From: Chengkuizengella axinellae
GTDB taxonomy: Bacteria; Bacillota; Bacilli; Paenibacillales; KCTC-33759
NCBI RefSeq assembly: GCF_030730905.1
Contig: NZ_JAVAMP010000004.1
Span: 186,001 to 250,000, forward strand
Direction: 5' to 3'
DNA length: 64,000 bases
Under the pieces are notes generated by a model. That model ran no database searches. It saw only the letters and a list, made by a program, of their open reading frames with translations, and was not told where the DNA came from. Made by a program: the position numbers and the translations under genes. Below are positions 52,595 through 60,988 of this stretch, piece after piece (the stretch's first letter is position 1; every line of letters starts with the position of its first letter).

Positions 52595-52642
52595 ATCTTA
52601 GTGTATATAAACCGATTACATAAGACGAAAATTTTATACCCC
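52595..52642 (-). promoter_or_regulatory. Shared promoter module, copy H (ROK/sulfatase operon)
   Basis: Coding orientation: GGGGTATAAAATTTTCGTC, spacer starting TTATG, then -10 TAAGAT (plus 52595-52600) at the same distance as in the other copies. The 15-nt block before the -10 is otherwise poorly conserved here. Confidence 0.68.
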
Positions 52643-52875
52643 TTACTACACCCAAAAAAGTGATACAAATTTAATAGGATTCTAATGGTTTCTTAACACA
52701 TTTGTTACAAATAAGTTTTAAGTCATGTAGATTTAGATATTAAACGAGTTATTTTAGTTTTTTAGGTAAAGTGTTTTTCGTCAAAAATTATATGACTTTT
52801 TTAAATCCCTGTCTTAATTTTAGGATAGGGTTATTTGAGGTTTTAAAGTTGACATGAAATTATATCGACAATATA

Positions 52876-52922
52876 ATGTTAATAACACATTACTGTTAAT
52901 GACAGTTTAATGTTATTAACAT
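52876..52922. promoter_or_regulatory. Operator-like nested palindromes before PadR
   Basis: ATGTTAATAACA (52876-52887) and TGTTATTAACAT (52911-52922) are perfect 12-bp arms. Between them CTGTTAATGACAG forms a smaller inverted repeat. PadR proteins usually repress their own promoter through such sites. Confidence 0.65.
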
Positions 52923-52982
52923 CTATTCTATTAACGTTATGATCAAAGTATTTTAAGTTTAACTAAGGAGGTACGATGTTTA

Positions 52983-53318
52983 ATGAAACATACAGGAAGA
53001 CATACAGGTGCATTCCTTTTGTTGTTTTTAACAGAGGGAGATAGCTATGGAGGGAAACTTCTACAGAAATGTGAGGAAGAGCTTCCCGTCAATCCGATTG
53101 ATAGTGCAATTATTTATCGCACACTAAAAAAATTAGAGATAGAAGGTGCTGTCGAGTCTTATTTGGATACATCTGATCAAGATAAGCTGATAAAGATGTA
53201 CAAGATTACTGAAGTTGGAAAAAGAAAATTAGAAGATTTTCACGTAGATATTGAAGCGAAGATAAAAAATTTATCATTCTTTTCAAACAAATATAATGAA
53301 TGGAAAAAGGAGTACTAA
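52983..53318 (+). CDS. PadR-family transcriptional regulator
   Basis: A 111-aa winged-helix repressor with the PadR core (GAFLLLFLTEGDSYGGKLLQ, then SAIIYRTLKKLEIEGAVES) and a short helical C-terminus. AAGGAGG lies upstream at a rather long spacing. The next gene, a permease remnant, begins 3 nt after its stop, so PadR probably once controlled that transporter. Confidence 0.88.
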   Translation: MKHTGRHTGAFLLLFLTEGDSYGGKLLQKCEEELPVNPIDSAIIYRTLKKLEIEGAVESYLDTSDQDKLIKMYKITEVGKRKLEDFHVDIEAKIKNLSFFSNKYNEWKKEY

Positions 53319-53321
53319 TCA

Positions 53322-53857
53322 TGATTAATGGTGCTATTCTTTATATTATAGCTATCATTTTACTAGTATTTCTTTTATAAAAAATAAAAATAAAACAAAA
53401 GCTGCTTTATTAAAGTCATGGAAGATGTTTAGAAATATTATGTATATTGGATATGCTGTTTCTACTCCCTCCAGTCTTAATATTCGTAGGTTTATTAGAC
53501 AAATGGGTGGAGAAAGACACAATAATTAAATATATGGGAAAAAATTCTGGCTTCTATGGTACCTTGTTCGCTTTATTATTAGGAGTAATTGCAGCTGGTC
53601 CCCTATACGTAGCGTTTCCCATTGCAGTACTTTTTCTAAAAAAAGGAGTAAGTTTGCGGTATATTGTATTTTTTTTAGGAGTTTGGTCAACTGCAAAATT
53701 ACCAGTTGTTGTATATGAATTGTCTTCATTCGGTGTTAAGTTTACGCTTATTCATATTTGTTTTGGTCTACTTTTTTCCTATTTTTTGGGTGTTATTTTT
53801 GAAAAAATTTATGATCAACGGCAATTGTTGAAATATGATATAACAGAAGAAATTTAA
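53322..53857 (+). pseudogene. YraQ/DUF318-like permease half, frameshifted
   Basis: An ATG at 53322 behind AAGGAG gives a membrane helix (MINGAILYIIAIILLVFLL) and then TAA. The next frame continues KNKNKTKAALLKSWKMFRNI, and a second shift near 53450 leads to the main part (LPPVLIFVGLLDKWVEKDTI, then GAIL-type spans to 53857). Two indels therefore interrupt a single permease gene of about 175 aa. An ATG at 53453 could still yield a shortened protein. Confidence 0.65.
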
Positions 53858-53987
53858 ATGAAGAAAATAATAGTTTTATCCTTTTAATTCAGAGTTAAAT
53901 AGAATTTATAGTATTTTTCTAAATTATAGGTGGCATATATAAAAGAGTCTTATTAAAATGATCTTGATGATTGGGAGGAATTGAACT

Positions 53988-54350
53988 ATGACTTCAGAAA
54001 ACCATGTTCTCACGCAAAAACAAATAGCAGAGTCATTTTCTAATGGTAATTTCGAGCCTACTTTTCCATTTCTAGCAAAAATAATTGAATGGAATATCAT
54101 TGGTGACAAAACCTTAGTAGGTAGGGAAGCTGTAATAGAAGAATGCAAGCAAACTTCAAATTATTTCAAAACTATAACCACTAATTTCACTACATTGAAT
54201 GTAATTTCCGAAAAGAATTGCGTTGCTGTAAATGGAACAGCTGAATTTATTCGCAATGGTGAACAATTATCTTTTGTTTCAGCCTGTGATGTCTATATTT
54301 TTAATGATAAAAATGAACTTCAAAGAATTGATTCTTATTGTATCAAATAA
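53988..54350 (+). CDS. SnoaL-like/NTF2-fold protein
   Basis: A 120-aa single-domain protein of the NTF2-like superfamily (FSNGNFEPTFPFLAKIIEWN, EFIRNGEQLSFVSACDVYIF). Such proteins bind or isomerise small hydrophobic compounds. GGGAGGAA precedes the ATG. No operon partner on its strand. Function unknown. Confidence 0.75.
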   Translation: MTSENHVLTQKQIAESFSNGNFEPTFPFLAKIIEWNIIGDKTLVGREAVIEECKQTSNYFKTITTNFTTLNVISEKNCVAVNGTAEFIRNGEQLSFVSACDVYIFNDKNELQRIDSYCIK

Positions 54351-54413
54351 TACACTTTGCTCTCTCCTGAATGAACCACCGAAATAATGTGCGCATATGT
54401 TCATACAACAAAA

Positions 54414-54439
54414 TCACCAGTCCATAAATGAACTGGTGT
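54414..54439 (-). terminator. Terminator of the M42 peptidase gene
   Basis: CACCAGT and ACTGGTG pair (extended by flanking A/T) about 16 nt past the stop codon at 54455; the minus strand continues ATTTTGTTGT. Confidence 0.65.
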
Positions 54440-54454
54440 TGATTGTGACTTAAA

Positions 54455-55537
54455 CTACCCATTTGCAATAATATGCTCATAATTGGTTTTATCTGTTGTT
54501 TTCACTAACTTAACTAGCAGTTCTTTAGCCGCTTCGTAATCATCTATATGTAGAATAGAAGAAGATGTATGAACATACCTTGAACATACTCCAATAACTG
54601 CTGATGGAACCCCGATCCCATGCAACTGAATTTTTTCTGCATCCGTAGTTCCTGGTGCTACAAAATATTGGTAAGGAATATGGTTAGACTCCGCTGTGTC
54701 TAGTATAAATTCCTTTATGCCTTGGTGTGTGATCATATGTTTTCCTAAAATACGTAACAATGTACCTTTTCCAAGCTGACCAAACTGGCTTTTATCTCCT
54801 GTTGTGTCGTTTGCAGGACTGGCATCTAACCCATAACAAATATCAGGCTGAATCAAGTTAGCAGACGCCACTGCCCCAGCTTTTCTACGTTCCTCTTGGA
54901 CAACTGCGCCTGAAAATAAAATATTTGGCAATTGTTCTGTATGTACTTCTTTTAGTAATTCAACAGCTAAACCTACACCATATCGATTGTCCCATGCTTT
55001 TGCTAATATTTTTTTCGGATTGGATAACACTTCAAACGATCCCACAGGTACAATTTGTAGTCCAGGTTGAATCCCCATATTTTCTGCATCTTGACGATCA
55101 TCGGCACCTATATCAATAAACATTTGACTTATCTCTGCTGGTTTAACACGCTGTGCTTCACTTAACAAATGAGGAGGTGTGGAACCTATAACACCGATGA
55201 TAGGTCCTTTTTTTGTTATAATCTGTACACGTTGGGCTAGCAGTACTTGACTCCACCATTTCCCTAACGGTTCAAAACGGATCATTCCATTATCCGTTAT
55301 TTTGGTCACCATAAAACCCACCTCATCTAAATGTCCAGTCACCATTACTCTTGGACCTTGCTCATCTCCTCTTACAACCCCAAAAATACTGCCAAAACGA
55401 TCCTGAATAATTTCATTTGTATATTTCTCCAGCTCAGATCTAACGAATTTGCCTATATCTTTTTCAAACCCTGGTGCTGCTGGTATTTCCGTTAATGTTT
55501 TAAACAGCTTTAAAGTATCTTCATTCATTTTTATCAC
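54455..55537 (-). CDS. M42-family metallo-aminopeptidase
   Basis: A 360-aa cytoplasmic aminopeptidase of the M42 (glutamyl aminopeptidase/FrvX) family. Metal ligands are seen in VTGHLDEVGF (H, D), KAWDNRYG (D), VVQEERRKAG (catalytic Glu pair), GLDASPAND (D) and YVHTSSS (H). The usual QEEVGLRGA reads QEERRKAGA, a local variation. It forms large self-compartmentalised complexes in characterised relatives. It is a single gene with a cre-like AAGCGCTTTCT upstream at about 55579. Confidence 0.88.
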   Translation of the reverse strand: MIKMNEDTLKLFKTLTEIPAAPGFEKDIGKFVRSELEKYTNEIIQDRFGSIFGVVRGDEQGPRVMVTGHLDEVGFMVTKITDNGMIRFEPLGKWWSQVLLAQRVQIITKKGPIIGVIGSTPPHLLSEAQRVKPAEISQMFIDIGADDRQDAENMGIQPGLQIVPVGSFEVLSNPKKILAKAWDNRYGVGLAVELLKEVHTEQLPNILFSGAVVQEERRKAGAVASANLIQPDICYGLDASPANDTTGDKSQFGQLGKGTLLRILGKHMITHQGIKEFILDTAESNHIPYQYFVAPGTTDAEKIQLHGIGVPSAVIGVCSRYVHTSSSILHIDDYEAAKELLVKLVKTTDKTNYEHIIANG

Positions 55538-55672
55538 TCCTAAACTTTATTACTTGTATTCTATTTTATCTTAAGTTAAGCGCTTTCTCCATTGAAAATT
55601 ACTTATACACACGATAAGTATTCTAATTTTGGTGAATTCTTGTTGCAATATATATTTAAAACTGATAAAATA

Positions 55673-55690
55673 CTACCAAACGGTAGGTAG
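55673..55690. promoter_or_regulatory. TetR operator copy 1
   Basis: CTACCAAACGGTAGGTAG, an inverted repeat of CTACC and GGTAG, 22 nt before the TetR start codon. A related copy lies before the aldo/keto reductase gene. Confidence 0.65.
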
Positions 55691-55712
55691 TAAACAAGGG
55701 AGTTATTCAATC

Positions 55713-56288
55713 ATGAGAAAAAATAAAATATTGCAAGAGTCATTAGCTTTATTTGCCAACAAGGGTTATTTTGAAACAAGTATGGAAGATATTGCAAAAG
55801 CTGTGGGAATAAAAAAAGCTTCTTTATACTCTCACTTTTCTGGGAAGGAGGACATATTCTCAGCCGTATTTAACCATATTTTGATCGATTATTCAACCTT
55901 TATAAACGAATTAACAACTTTTAAAGAAAATGTGGATGTACAAGAGAAACTAAATATCATTTTTACTCGTTATATTAAAAACTGTAGAAATAATGCTCAG
56001 ATGGATTTTTGGGATCGATACTTCTATTACCCACCAGAATATCTTAAAGAGTATATTCATGAAAAGACAGATGAAACAGAAAAGGAACTTACAAAAAAGG
56101 TTGCAGCAATCATTGAAGAAGGCATTGAAAAAAAACAATTTAAAAACAAAGATGCTTCTGAAGTTGCATTAGCTTATTACTACATGATGATTGGTTTTGC
56201 AATGAGCATCAAGTTTTACGATGAAAGAGACATTGAACGTGATTTATCAAGCTGCTTTAATGCATTTTTAGATGGGATCAAAATTTAA
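55713..56288 (+). CDS. TetR-family transcriptional regulator
   Basis: A 191-aa repressor with an N-terminal TetR helix-turn-helix (about 5-52, ANKGYFETSMEDIAKAVGIK, KASLYSHFSGKEDIF) and a helical ligand domain. I choose the ATG at 55713 behind AAGGGAG; 28 codons upstream in frame include the operator region and are unlikely to be translated. Matching operators before it and before the aldo/keto reductase at 56425 indicate that it represses both. Confidence 0.9.
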   Translation: MRKNKILQESLALFANKGYFETSMEDIAKAVGIKKASLYSHFSGKEDIFSAVFNHILIDYSTFINELTTFKENVDVQEKLNIIFTRYIKNCRNNAQMDFWDRYFYYPPEYLKEYIHEKTDETEKELTKKVAAIIEEGIEKKQFKNKDASEVALAYYYMMIGFAMSIKFYDERDIERDLSSCFNAFLDGIKI

Positions 56289-56374
56289 ACCTTAATCAAT
56301 ATGACTACTACAATACTTGCATTCCATACTATCGGAACACTATATTCCAGTGTGGATTTATTTTCACCCTTTCC

Positions 56375-56392
56375 CTACCGATCGTTAGGTTG
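56375..56392. promoter_or_regulatory. TetR operator copy 2
   Basis: CTACCGATCGTTAGGTTG, similar to the copy at 55673-55690 (CTACC, A and CG in the centre, AGGT), about 32 nt before the aldo/keto reductase start. Confidence 0.6.
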
Positions 56393-56424
56393 TTTATTAA
56401 AACAATGAATTATGGAGGAGAACA

Positions 56425-57420
56425 ATGATGCAAAAACAATTAAAAAGAACATTAGGAAAATCGGAAATCGAAGTGAGTGCGTTAGGACTTGGTTGTTGGG
56501 CTATAGGCGGACCATTTTTGCTTGATGGAAAACAAGATGGTTGGGGCGATGTAAACGACACCGTTTCTGAGCAAGCGATTCATGCAGCATTGGAACATGG
56601 AGTTAACTTTTTTGATACTTCGGATGCCTATGGTACAGGGCATAGCGAAAAAATTCTTGGCAAAGCATTAAAAGGACAGAGAGAAAAAGTCGTTATTGCG
56701 TCCAAATTTGGGTTCACCTATAACGAAGAAACACGTGAACTTACAGGGCAAGACACCTCTGCACATTACATTAGAAAAGCATGTGAATTATCATTATCAC
56801 GTCTGCAAACAGACTATATAGACCTGTACCAATTACACTTATGGTCACTTCCCGAGCAAGAAATAGACTCAGTGATTGAAACCCTAGAAAAACTTCAAAA
56901 AGATGGATATATACGAGATTATGGTTGGAGCACTGGTGATACGGAGTGTGCCCGTTATTTTGCGGAACATTCTAATGGCACCTCAATTTTACACCCAGTG
57001 AATGTGTTTGGATATAACAAAGAAATGATAGAAATATGTGAAAAGCACAACTTAGCCAGCATTAACAGTAACCCTTTAGCAATGGGTTTGTTAAGCGGAA
57101 AATTCAATTCAGAATCAAAGCTTTCTTCAGATGATGTAAGAGGCAGCGGGCATGATTGGGTAACCTATTTCAAAAACGGAAAACCTGATGAATTACTATT
57201 AGAAAAGTTGGATGCGATAAGAGAAATCCTAAGAAGTGATGGAAGAACTTTAGTACAAGGTGCTCTAGCTTGGATATGGGCTAAAAGTGAACAGAATATC
57301 CCTATCCCAGGGTTTAAAACACCAGAGCAAGTCATTGAAAATGCAAAAGCAATGACCTTTGGTCCATTAAGTCAAAATCAGATAGAAGAAATAGATGAAT
57401 TATTTAAAGCTCCCCTTTAA
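56425..57420 (+). CDS. Aldo/keto reductase
   Basis: A 331-aa AKR-family oxidoreductase. The catalytic D and Y lie in FFDTSDAYGTGHSE, K in VIASKFGFT and H in LYQLHLW; the C-terminal NADPH region is IPIPGFKTPEQV. GGAGGAG precedes two adjacent ATGs. It follows the TetR gene and shares its operator, suggesting induction by the TetR ligand, possibly a reactive carbonyl. It is not a close match to the AKR at 19986-20987. Confidence 0.9.
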   Translation: MMQKQLKRTLGKSEIEVSALGLGCWAIGGPFLLDGKQDGWGDVNDTVSEQAIHAALEHGVNFFDTSDAYGTGHSEKILGKALKGQREKVVIASKFGFTYNEETRELTGQDTSAHYIRKACELSLSRLQTDYIDLYQLHLWSLPEQEIDSVIETLEKLQKDGYIRDYGWSTGDTECARYFAEHSNGTSILHPVNVFGYNKEMIEICEKHNLASINSNPLAMGLLSGKFNSESKLSSDDVRGSGHDWVTYFKNGKPDELLLEKLDAIREILRSDGRTLVQGALAWIWAKSEQNIPIPGFKTPEQVIENAKAMTFGPLSQNQIEEIDELFKAPL

Positions 57421-57437
57421 GGGGGGCTTTTTATTTT
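57406..57437 (+). terminator. Terminator of the aldo/keto reductase gene
   Basis: AAAGCTCCCC and GGGGGGCTTT form a GC-rich stem around TTTAA, followed by TTATTTTT. The stem overlaps the last codons and stop. Confidence 0.85.
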
Positions 57438-57512
57438 TGAAGCGCTTCCATTTATTTACCTTCCATTGAGAAAGAGTAATAGTCTATAATAGAAAATACA
57501 ATATATATCTTG

Positions 57513-57530
57513 AAAATTATCGATAGTATT
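57513..57530. promoter_or_regulatory. Half copy of the ATTATCGATA palindrome
   Basis: AAAATTATCGATAGTATT matches the first half of the 28-bp palindrome at 29021-29048 with one difference over 17 bases. It lies about 35 nt before the response-regulator start codon. Confidence 0.4.
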
Positions 57531-57563
57531 TTTTAATACTTAAAACGGGATGGAGGGTGAAAC

Positions 57564-58253
57564 TTGGAAAATGATAAAATTCGCATTTTAATTGCAGATG
57601 ATATGGAAGCGCATCGTCGTCGTTTAGAACGTTTTATTACACGAGAGAACGAAATGATTTTAATTGATTCTGTTGAAAGCGGATACCAAGCGGTTGCATG
57701 TGCCGTGAAGGAAAAACCGGATGTCATTCTTATGGATATTGAAATGGAAAACAACATGGCGGGCATCAATGCAGCCACCGAGATTCACAAAACCGTTCCA
57801 GAGGCTAAAATTATTATATTAACCGTCCATCATGATAATAGCTTCGTCTTTGCAGCTTTCCAAACCGGCATAGTGGATTATATGATCAAATCAGCTTCAA
57901 AGGAAGAAATTATGGATGCCATCCGATCAGCAGCAGATAATCGTTCTCCTATCCGTCCTATTATCGCTGAAAAAATTCGTGAAGAATTTAAAAGAATTAA
58001 ACGATCAGAAGCCAGTCTGACTCAAGTGTTTAATATCATTGCAACATTAACTCCAGCAGAGCTAGAAATCTTAAAGATGCTGTGTGATGGAAAAAAGAGA
58101 AAACACATTGCTGAAGAGCGTTCAGTTGAATTGGAAACGATCAAAAAACAAATCAGCGGCATATTAAAAAAATTCAACAAACGTACTACTCGTGAAGTTA
58201 TTCGCATGATGAATGAGGTTGAATTCTTTGAATTGATGAACAAAATATCCTGA
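57564..58253 (+). CDS. Response regulator, LuxR/NarL-like
   Basis: A 229-aa protein with a receiver domain (about 6-125: ADD at 11-13, phospho-acceptor D in VILMDIEME at about 57, K in YMIKSAS) and a C-terminal helix-turn-helix (about 160-215, LTPAELEILKMLCDGKKRKH). It starts with TTG at 57564 behind GGAGGG. No kinase gene is adjacent; the kinase at 32420 lacks a regulator, so they may pair. A cre-like GAAGCGCTTCCA is at about 57439. Confidence 0.85.
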   Translation: MENDKIRILIADDMEAHRRRLERFITRENEMILIDSVESGYQAVACAVKEKPDVILMDIEMENNMAGINAATEIHKTVPEAKIIILTVHHDNSFVFAAFQTGIVDYMIKSASKEEIMDAIRSAADNRSPIRPIIAEKIREEFKRIKRSEASLTQVFNIIATLTPAELEILKMLCDGKKRKHIAEERSVELETIKKQISGILKKFNKRTTREVIRMMNEVEFFELMNKIS

Positions 58254-58288
58254 ATCCGCTTTTCTATCAAGTATCGGATTCTTTTTTT
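58252..58288 (+). terminator. Terminator of the response-regulator gene
   Basis: GAATCCG and CGGATTC pair across a 16-nt loop and a run of seven Ts follows. It begins at the stop codon. Confidence 0.8.
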
Positions 58289-58514
58289 ATTTTTTTGTTT
58301 GTGAAAAAAATCACAGACATAGGTCGTTGTTGGTTATATACTTTAATTAAAGCGTTACCCAATCCATAAAAGTGATGGACGAAAACTCCCTGAAATCCAC
58401 CCCAATCCCATGATTTCATTTGTTAGATAGAATAGAGAGAACATACTATAACCATTCATCACTTTTGTGGAACACCAACATGAAACATTCAAACTTAGAA
58501 GGAGTGAGAGTGCC

Positions 58515-59798
58515 ATGAAACAAAAAAATCGTTGGCTCATCGCATTATCCGCTGTAGCAATCCACATCTCCATCGGTTCGGTTTATGCTTACAGCGTTTA
58601 TAAAAATCCACTTTCTGAACAGCTTGGTTGGAGCAGTACACAAACCGCGCTTGCTTTTACAATTGCAATTTTCTGTTTAGGAACGTCTGCTGCTTTTTTT
58701 GGTAGATTAGTAGAAAAAAAAGGTCCTCGTTATTCCGCAACTGTAGCTGCTATTTTATTTGCTACAGGATTAATTGCAACTGGGATCGCCATACATTATG
58801 AATCTTTAACTGGTTTTTATTTATCTTATGGGTTGATCAGTGGTATGGGACTAGGTATTGGTTATATTTCACCTGTTTCTACTTTAGTCAAATGGTTTCC
58901 AGACCGTCGCGGGTTAGCAACTGGGATGGCCGTGATGGGCTTTGGTGCAGGTGCATTAATCTGTAGTCCTATTGCCAATTATTTAATAGAAAATGTTGGT
59001 CTGTCTGAAACGTTTTACATTTTAGGTGTTTCCTATTTTATCCTCATGTTGTCAGGAGCAGCCTATATCGCCAAACCTGAAGAAGGCTGGATGCCAGCAG
59101 GAATGAAGGAGAAAGCAGAAAAAGGAACAATGCGGCTAAAAGAAGACTTAGCACAGCTTACAGCTAATGAAGCCATTAAAACAAAAAGATTCTGGATGTT
59201 GTGGGTGATGATGTTTGTTAATATTTCATCTGGTATTATGCTTATCTCTGTTGCTTCACCCATGGCCCAAGAAAAAGTAGGGATGACAGCTGTAGCTGCA
59301 GCAAGTATGGTTGGATTAATGGGATTTTTCAATGGTGGCGGTCGCATTGGCTGGGCTTCCGCATCTGATTATCTAGGTCGTACAAATGTATTTACAACCT
59401 TCTTCATCATCCAGCTCATTGCATTTTTATTGTTACCTTCTATTTCTAATCAAATCCTGTTTGTAATTCTAATCTTTACAATTTTAACGATTTACGGCGG
59501 CGGATTTGCTTCTTTACCAGCTTTTATTGGGGATATGTTTGGTACAAAACAATTAGGCGCTATTCATGGTTACTTGTTAACCTCATGGTCAATGGCAGGT
59601 GTTTTCGGACCAATGCTCGTGGCTTATATCAGAGATACCACAAACAGTTATAACGCCACATTTTATGTATTTGCTTTCTTTTTAACCATAGCACTGATCA
59701 CTTCTATCTACATCCGCAAGGATATACAAAAGGTGAAAAATGAACAACAACCTTCTTTAAAGCAAAACAAGAAATTGCAGCAACGAATTGCTCATTAA
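58515..59798 (+). CDS. MFS transporter, OFA (oxalate/formate antiporter-like) family
   Basis: A 427-aa, 12-span transporter. It opens with the OFA-type WLIALSAVAIHISIGSVYAY and SVYKNPL, then has GLISGMGLGIGYISPVSTLV followed by WFPDRRGLATGMAVMGFGAG. I use the ATG at 58515 with AAGGAG upstream; 16 further codons upstream in frame lack a ribosome site. OFA proteins move small carboxylates; the substrate here is not determined. A cre-like AAAGCGTTACCC near 58347 suggests catabolite control. Confidence 0.87.
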   Translation: MKQKNRWLIALSAVAIHISIGSVYAYSVYKNPLSEQLGWSSTQTALAFTIAIFCLGTSAAFFGRLVEKKGPRYSATVAAILFATGLIATGIAIHYESLTGFYLSYGLISGMGLGIGYISPVSTLVKWFPDRRGLATGMAVMGFGAGALICSPIANYLIENVGLSETFYILGVSYFILMLSGAAYIAKPEEGWMPAGMKEKAEKGTMRLKEDLAQLTANEAIKTKRFWMLWVMMFVNISSGIMLISVASPMAQEKVGMTAVAAASMVGLMGFFNGGGRIGWASASDYLGRTNVFTTFFIIQLIAFLLLPSISNQILFVILIFTILTIYGGGFASLPAFIGDMFGTKQLGAIHGYLLTSWSMAGVFGPMLVAYIRDTTNSYNATFYVFAFFLTIALITSIYIRKDIQKVKNEQQPSLKQNKKLQQRIAH

Positions 59799-59817
59799 GT
59801 ATAATCTCTTTCCTTTT

Positions 59818-59849
59818 ACCGCTTATGCTCTGTCATAAGTGGTTTTTTT
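59818..59849 (+). terminator. Terminator of the MFS gene
   Basis: ACCGCTTATG and CATAAGTGGT pair around CTCTGT, followed by a run of Ts. Confidence 0.85.
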
Positions 59850-59883
59850 ATGCACAAAAAGCTGATGCAGCTTGCTAATGGAA

Positions 59884-60801
59884 TCATAAAGAAGACTTGT
59901 CTATTCGTGCAAAAACCGATTTTGCATATTCAGTAGGAGACATTCCTGTTGTTTTTTTAAAATCTCTTGAAAAATAATGAATACTTGCATAACCAAGCTT
60001 CTCTGCTATCATCGTATAACTATACTGTTTTTCCCTTATCAAAGTTTTTGCGTTTTCAATTTTTATTGCTTTGAAATACTCAAGTACACCCGATCTTTTA
60101 TGGGACTGGAACAACTCCTTCAATCTAGTTTTTCCTAAATGAAATTGCTTGCACAATTGATCAATGGATAACGAATCGTACATGTGTGTATTCATATAAT
60201 CTATGATGTCTTCTATGAGCTCTTTTTCAACATTTTCCTTTTGTACCGTTGATTGTTGTTGAGGTTCACGAACATCATTTTTTTTAATATTTCTGATCAG
60301 CTGTATAAGCAATATTTCTAAATAAGATTTAACTAATTGCTCTCCTGCAAAAGGGGCATGTTCACTTTTAGTTATCAAATGGTCATCTGGGTCATCAAAA
60401 GGAGGATTGAAAGTCATAAACCCTTCCTCAAGCATATTGGAAAGTAAGTTCCTCTCTACATCTCTTAAGGACAGAATTTGATTCTGAAAATGAAACATGG
60501 CAGGTGAAGAACATTCAAAGGAAAGGACAACAAGGTTAGGAGGTTTATGACAATCACGTACACAAACTGTGTGAAACTCATCAGGTTTATGGAACATCAT
60601 TTGTCCTTGTTTCAGTTCTACTTTTCTATCATCCGCTTGAACCTCCACTTCCCCTTTATCTACATATACAAATTCCCAAAAATCATGCCGCTCCCCTTCA
60701 AATACATACCCTCTCGCATATTCAAAATAATGAAAAGATATCAGTTTAGGAATCGATATTTCCTCATGCAGCTGTTTACTAGGAAATTTCATGATTTTCA
60801 C
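59884..60801 (-). CDS. AraC-family transcriptional regulator
   Basis: A 305-aa regulator: N-terminal cupin sensor (about 20-110, ERHDFWEFVYVDKGEVEV, FHKPDEFHTVCV) and C-terminal AraC double helix-turn-helix (about 200-295, LSIDQLCKQFHLGKTRLKEL, LGYASIHYFSRDFKKTTGM). It diverges from the TIM-barrel isomerase and Gfo/Idh genes and most likely controls them in response to a sugar. Confidence 0.9.
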   Translation of the reverse strand: MKIMKFPSKQLHEEISIPKLISFHYFEYARGYVFEGERHDFWEFVYVDKGEVEVQADDRKVELKQGQMMFHKPDEFHTVCVRDCHKPPNLVVLSFECSSPAMFHFQNQILSLRDVERNLLSNMLEEGFMTFNPPFDDPDDHLITKSEHAPFAGEQLVKSYLEILLIQLIRNIKKNDVREPQQQSTVQKENVEKELIEDIIDYMNTHMYDSLSIDQLCKQFHLGKTRLKELFQSHKRSGVLEYFKAIKIENAKTLIREKQYSYTMIAEKLGYASIHYFSRDFKKTTGMSPTEYAKSVFARIDKSSL

Positions 60802-60988
60802 CTCGTTATTGTTGATCTATTTTTAAACTATCTTAACACCCTTTTTTCAAAAAGTGCAAAAAGTATGGCTTATTTGATAAATCCTTTCCCGCTCCCTTCT
60901 TTTATACTGAAAGAACAGCAATGAATTAAATTTGAAATAAACGAGAGCTCCTAAATTTTCAAAAATAATCATTTTGGAGGTGCTTAAA

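Larger units (their letters stand above)
52540..52982. other. Divergent control region between the ROK operon and PadR
   Basis: No gene. Contains an inverted repeat (52546-52576), the shared promoter module (52595-52642) and the PadR operator-like palindromes (52876-52922). The stretch 52650-52870 is A+T rich with no further signal seen. Confidence 0.65.
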
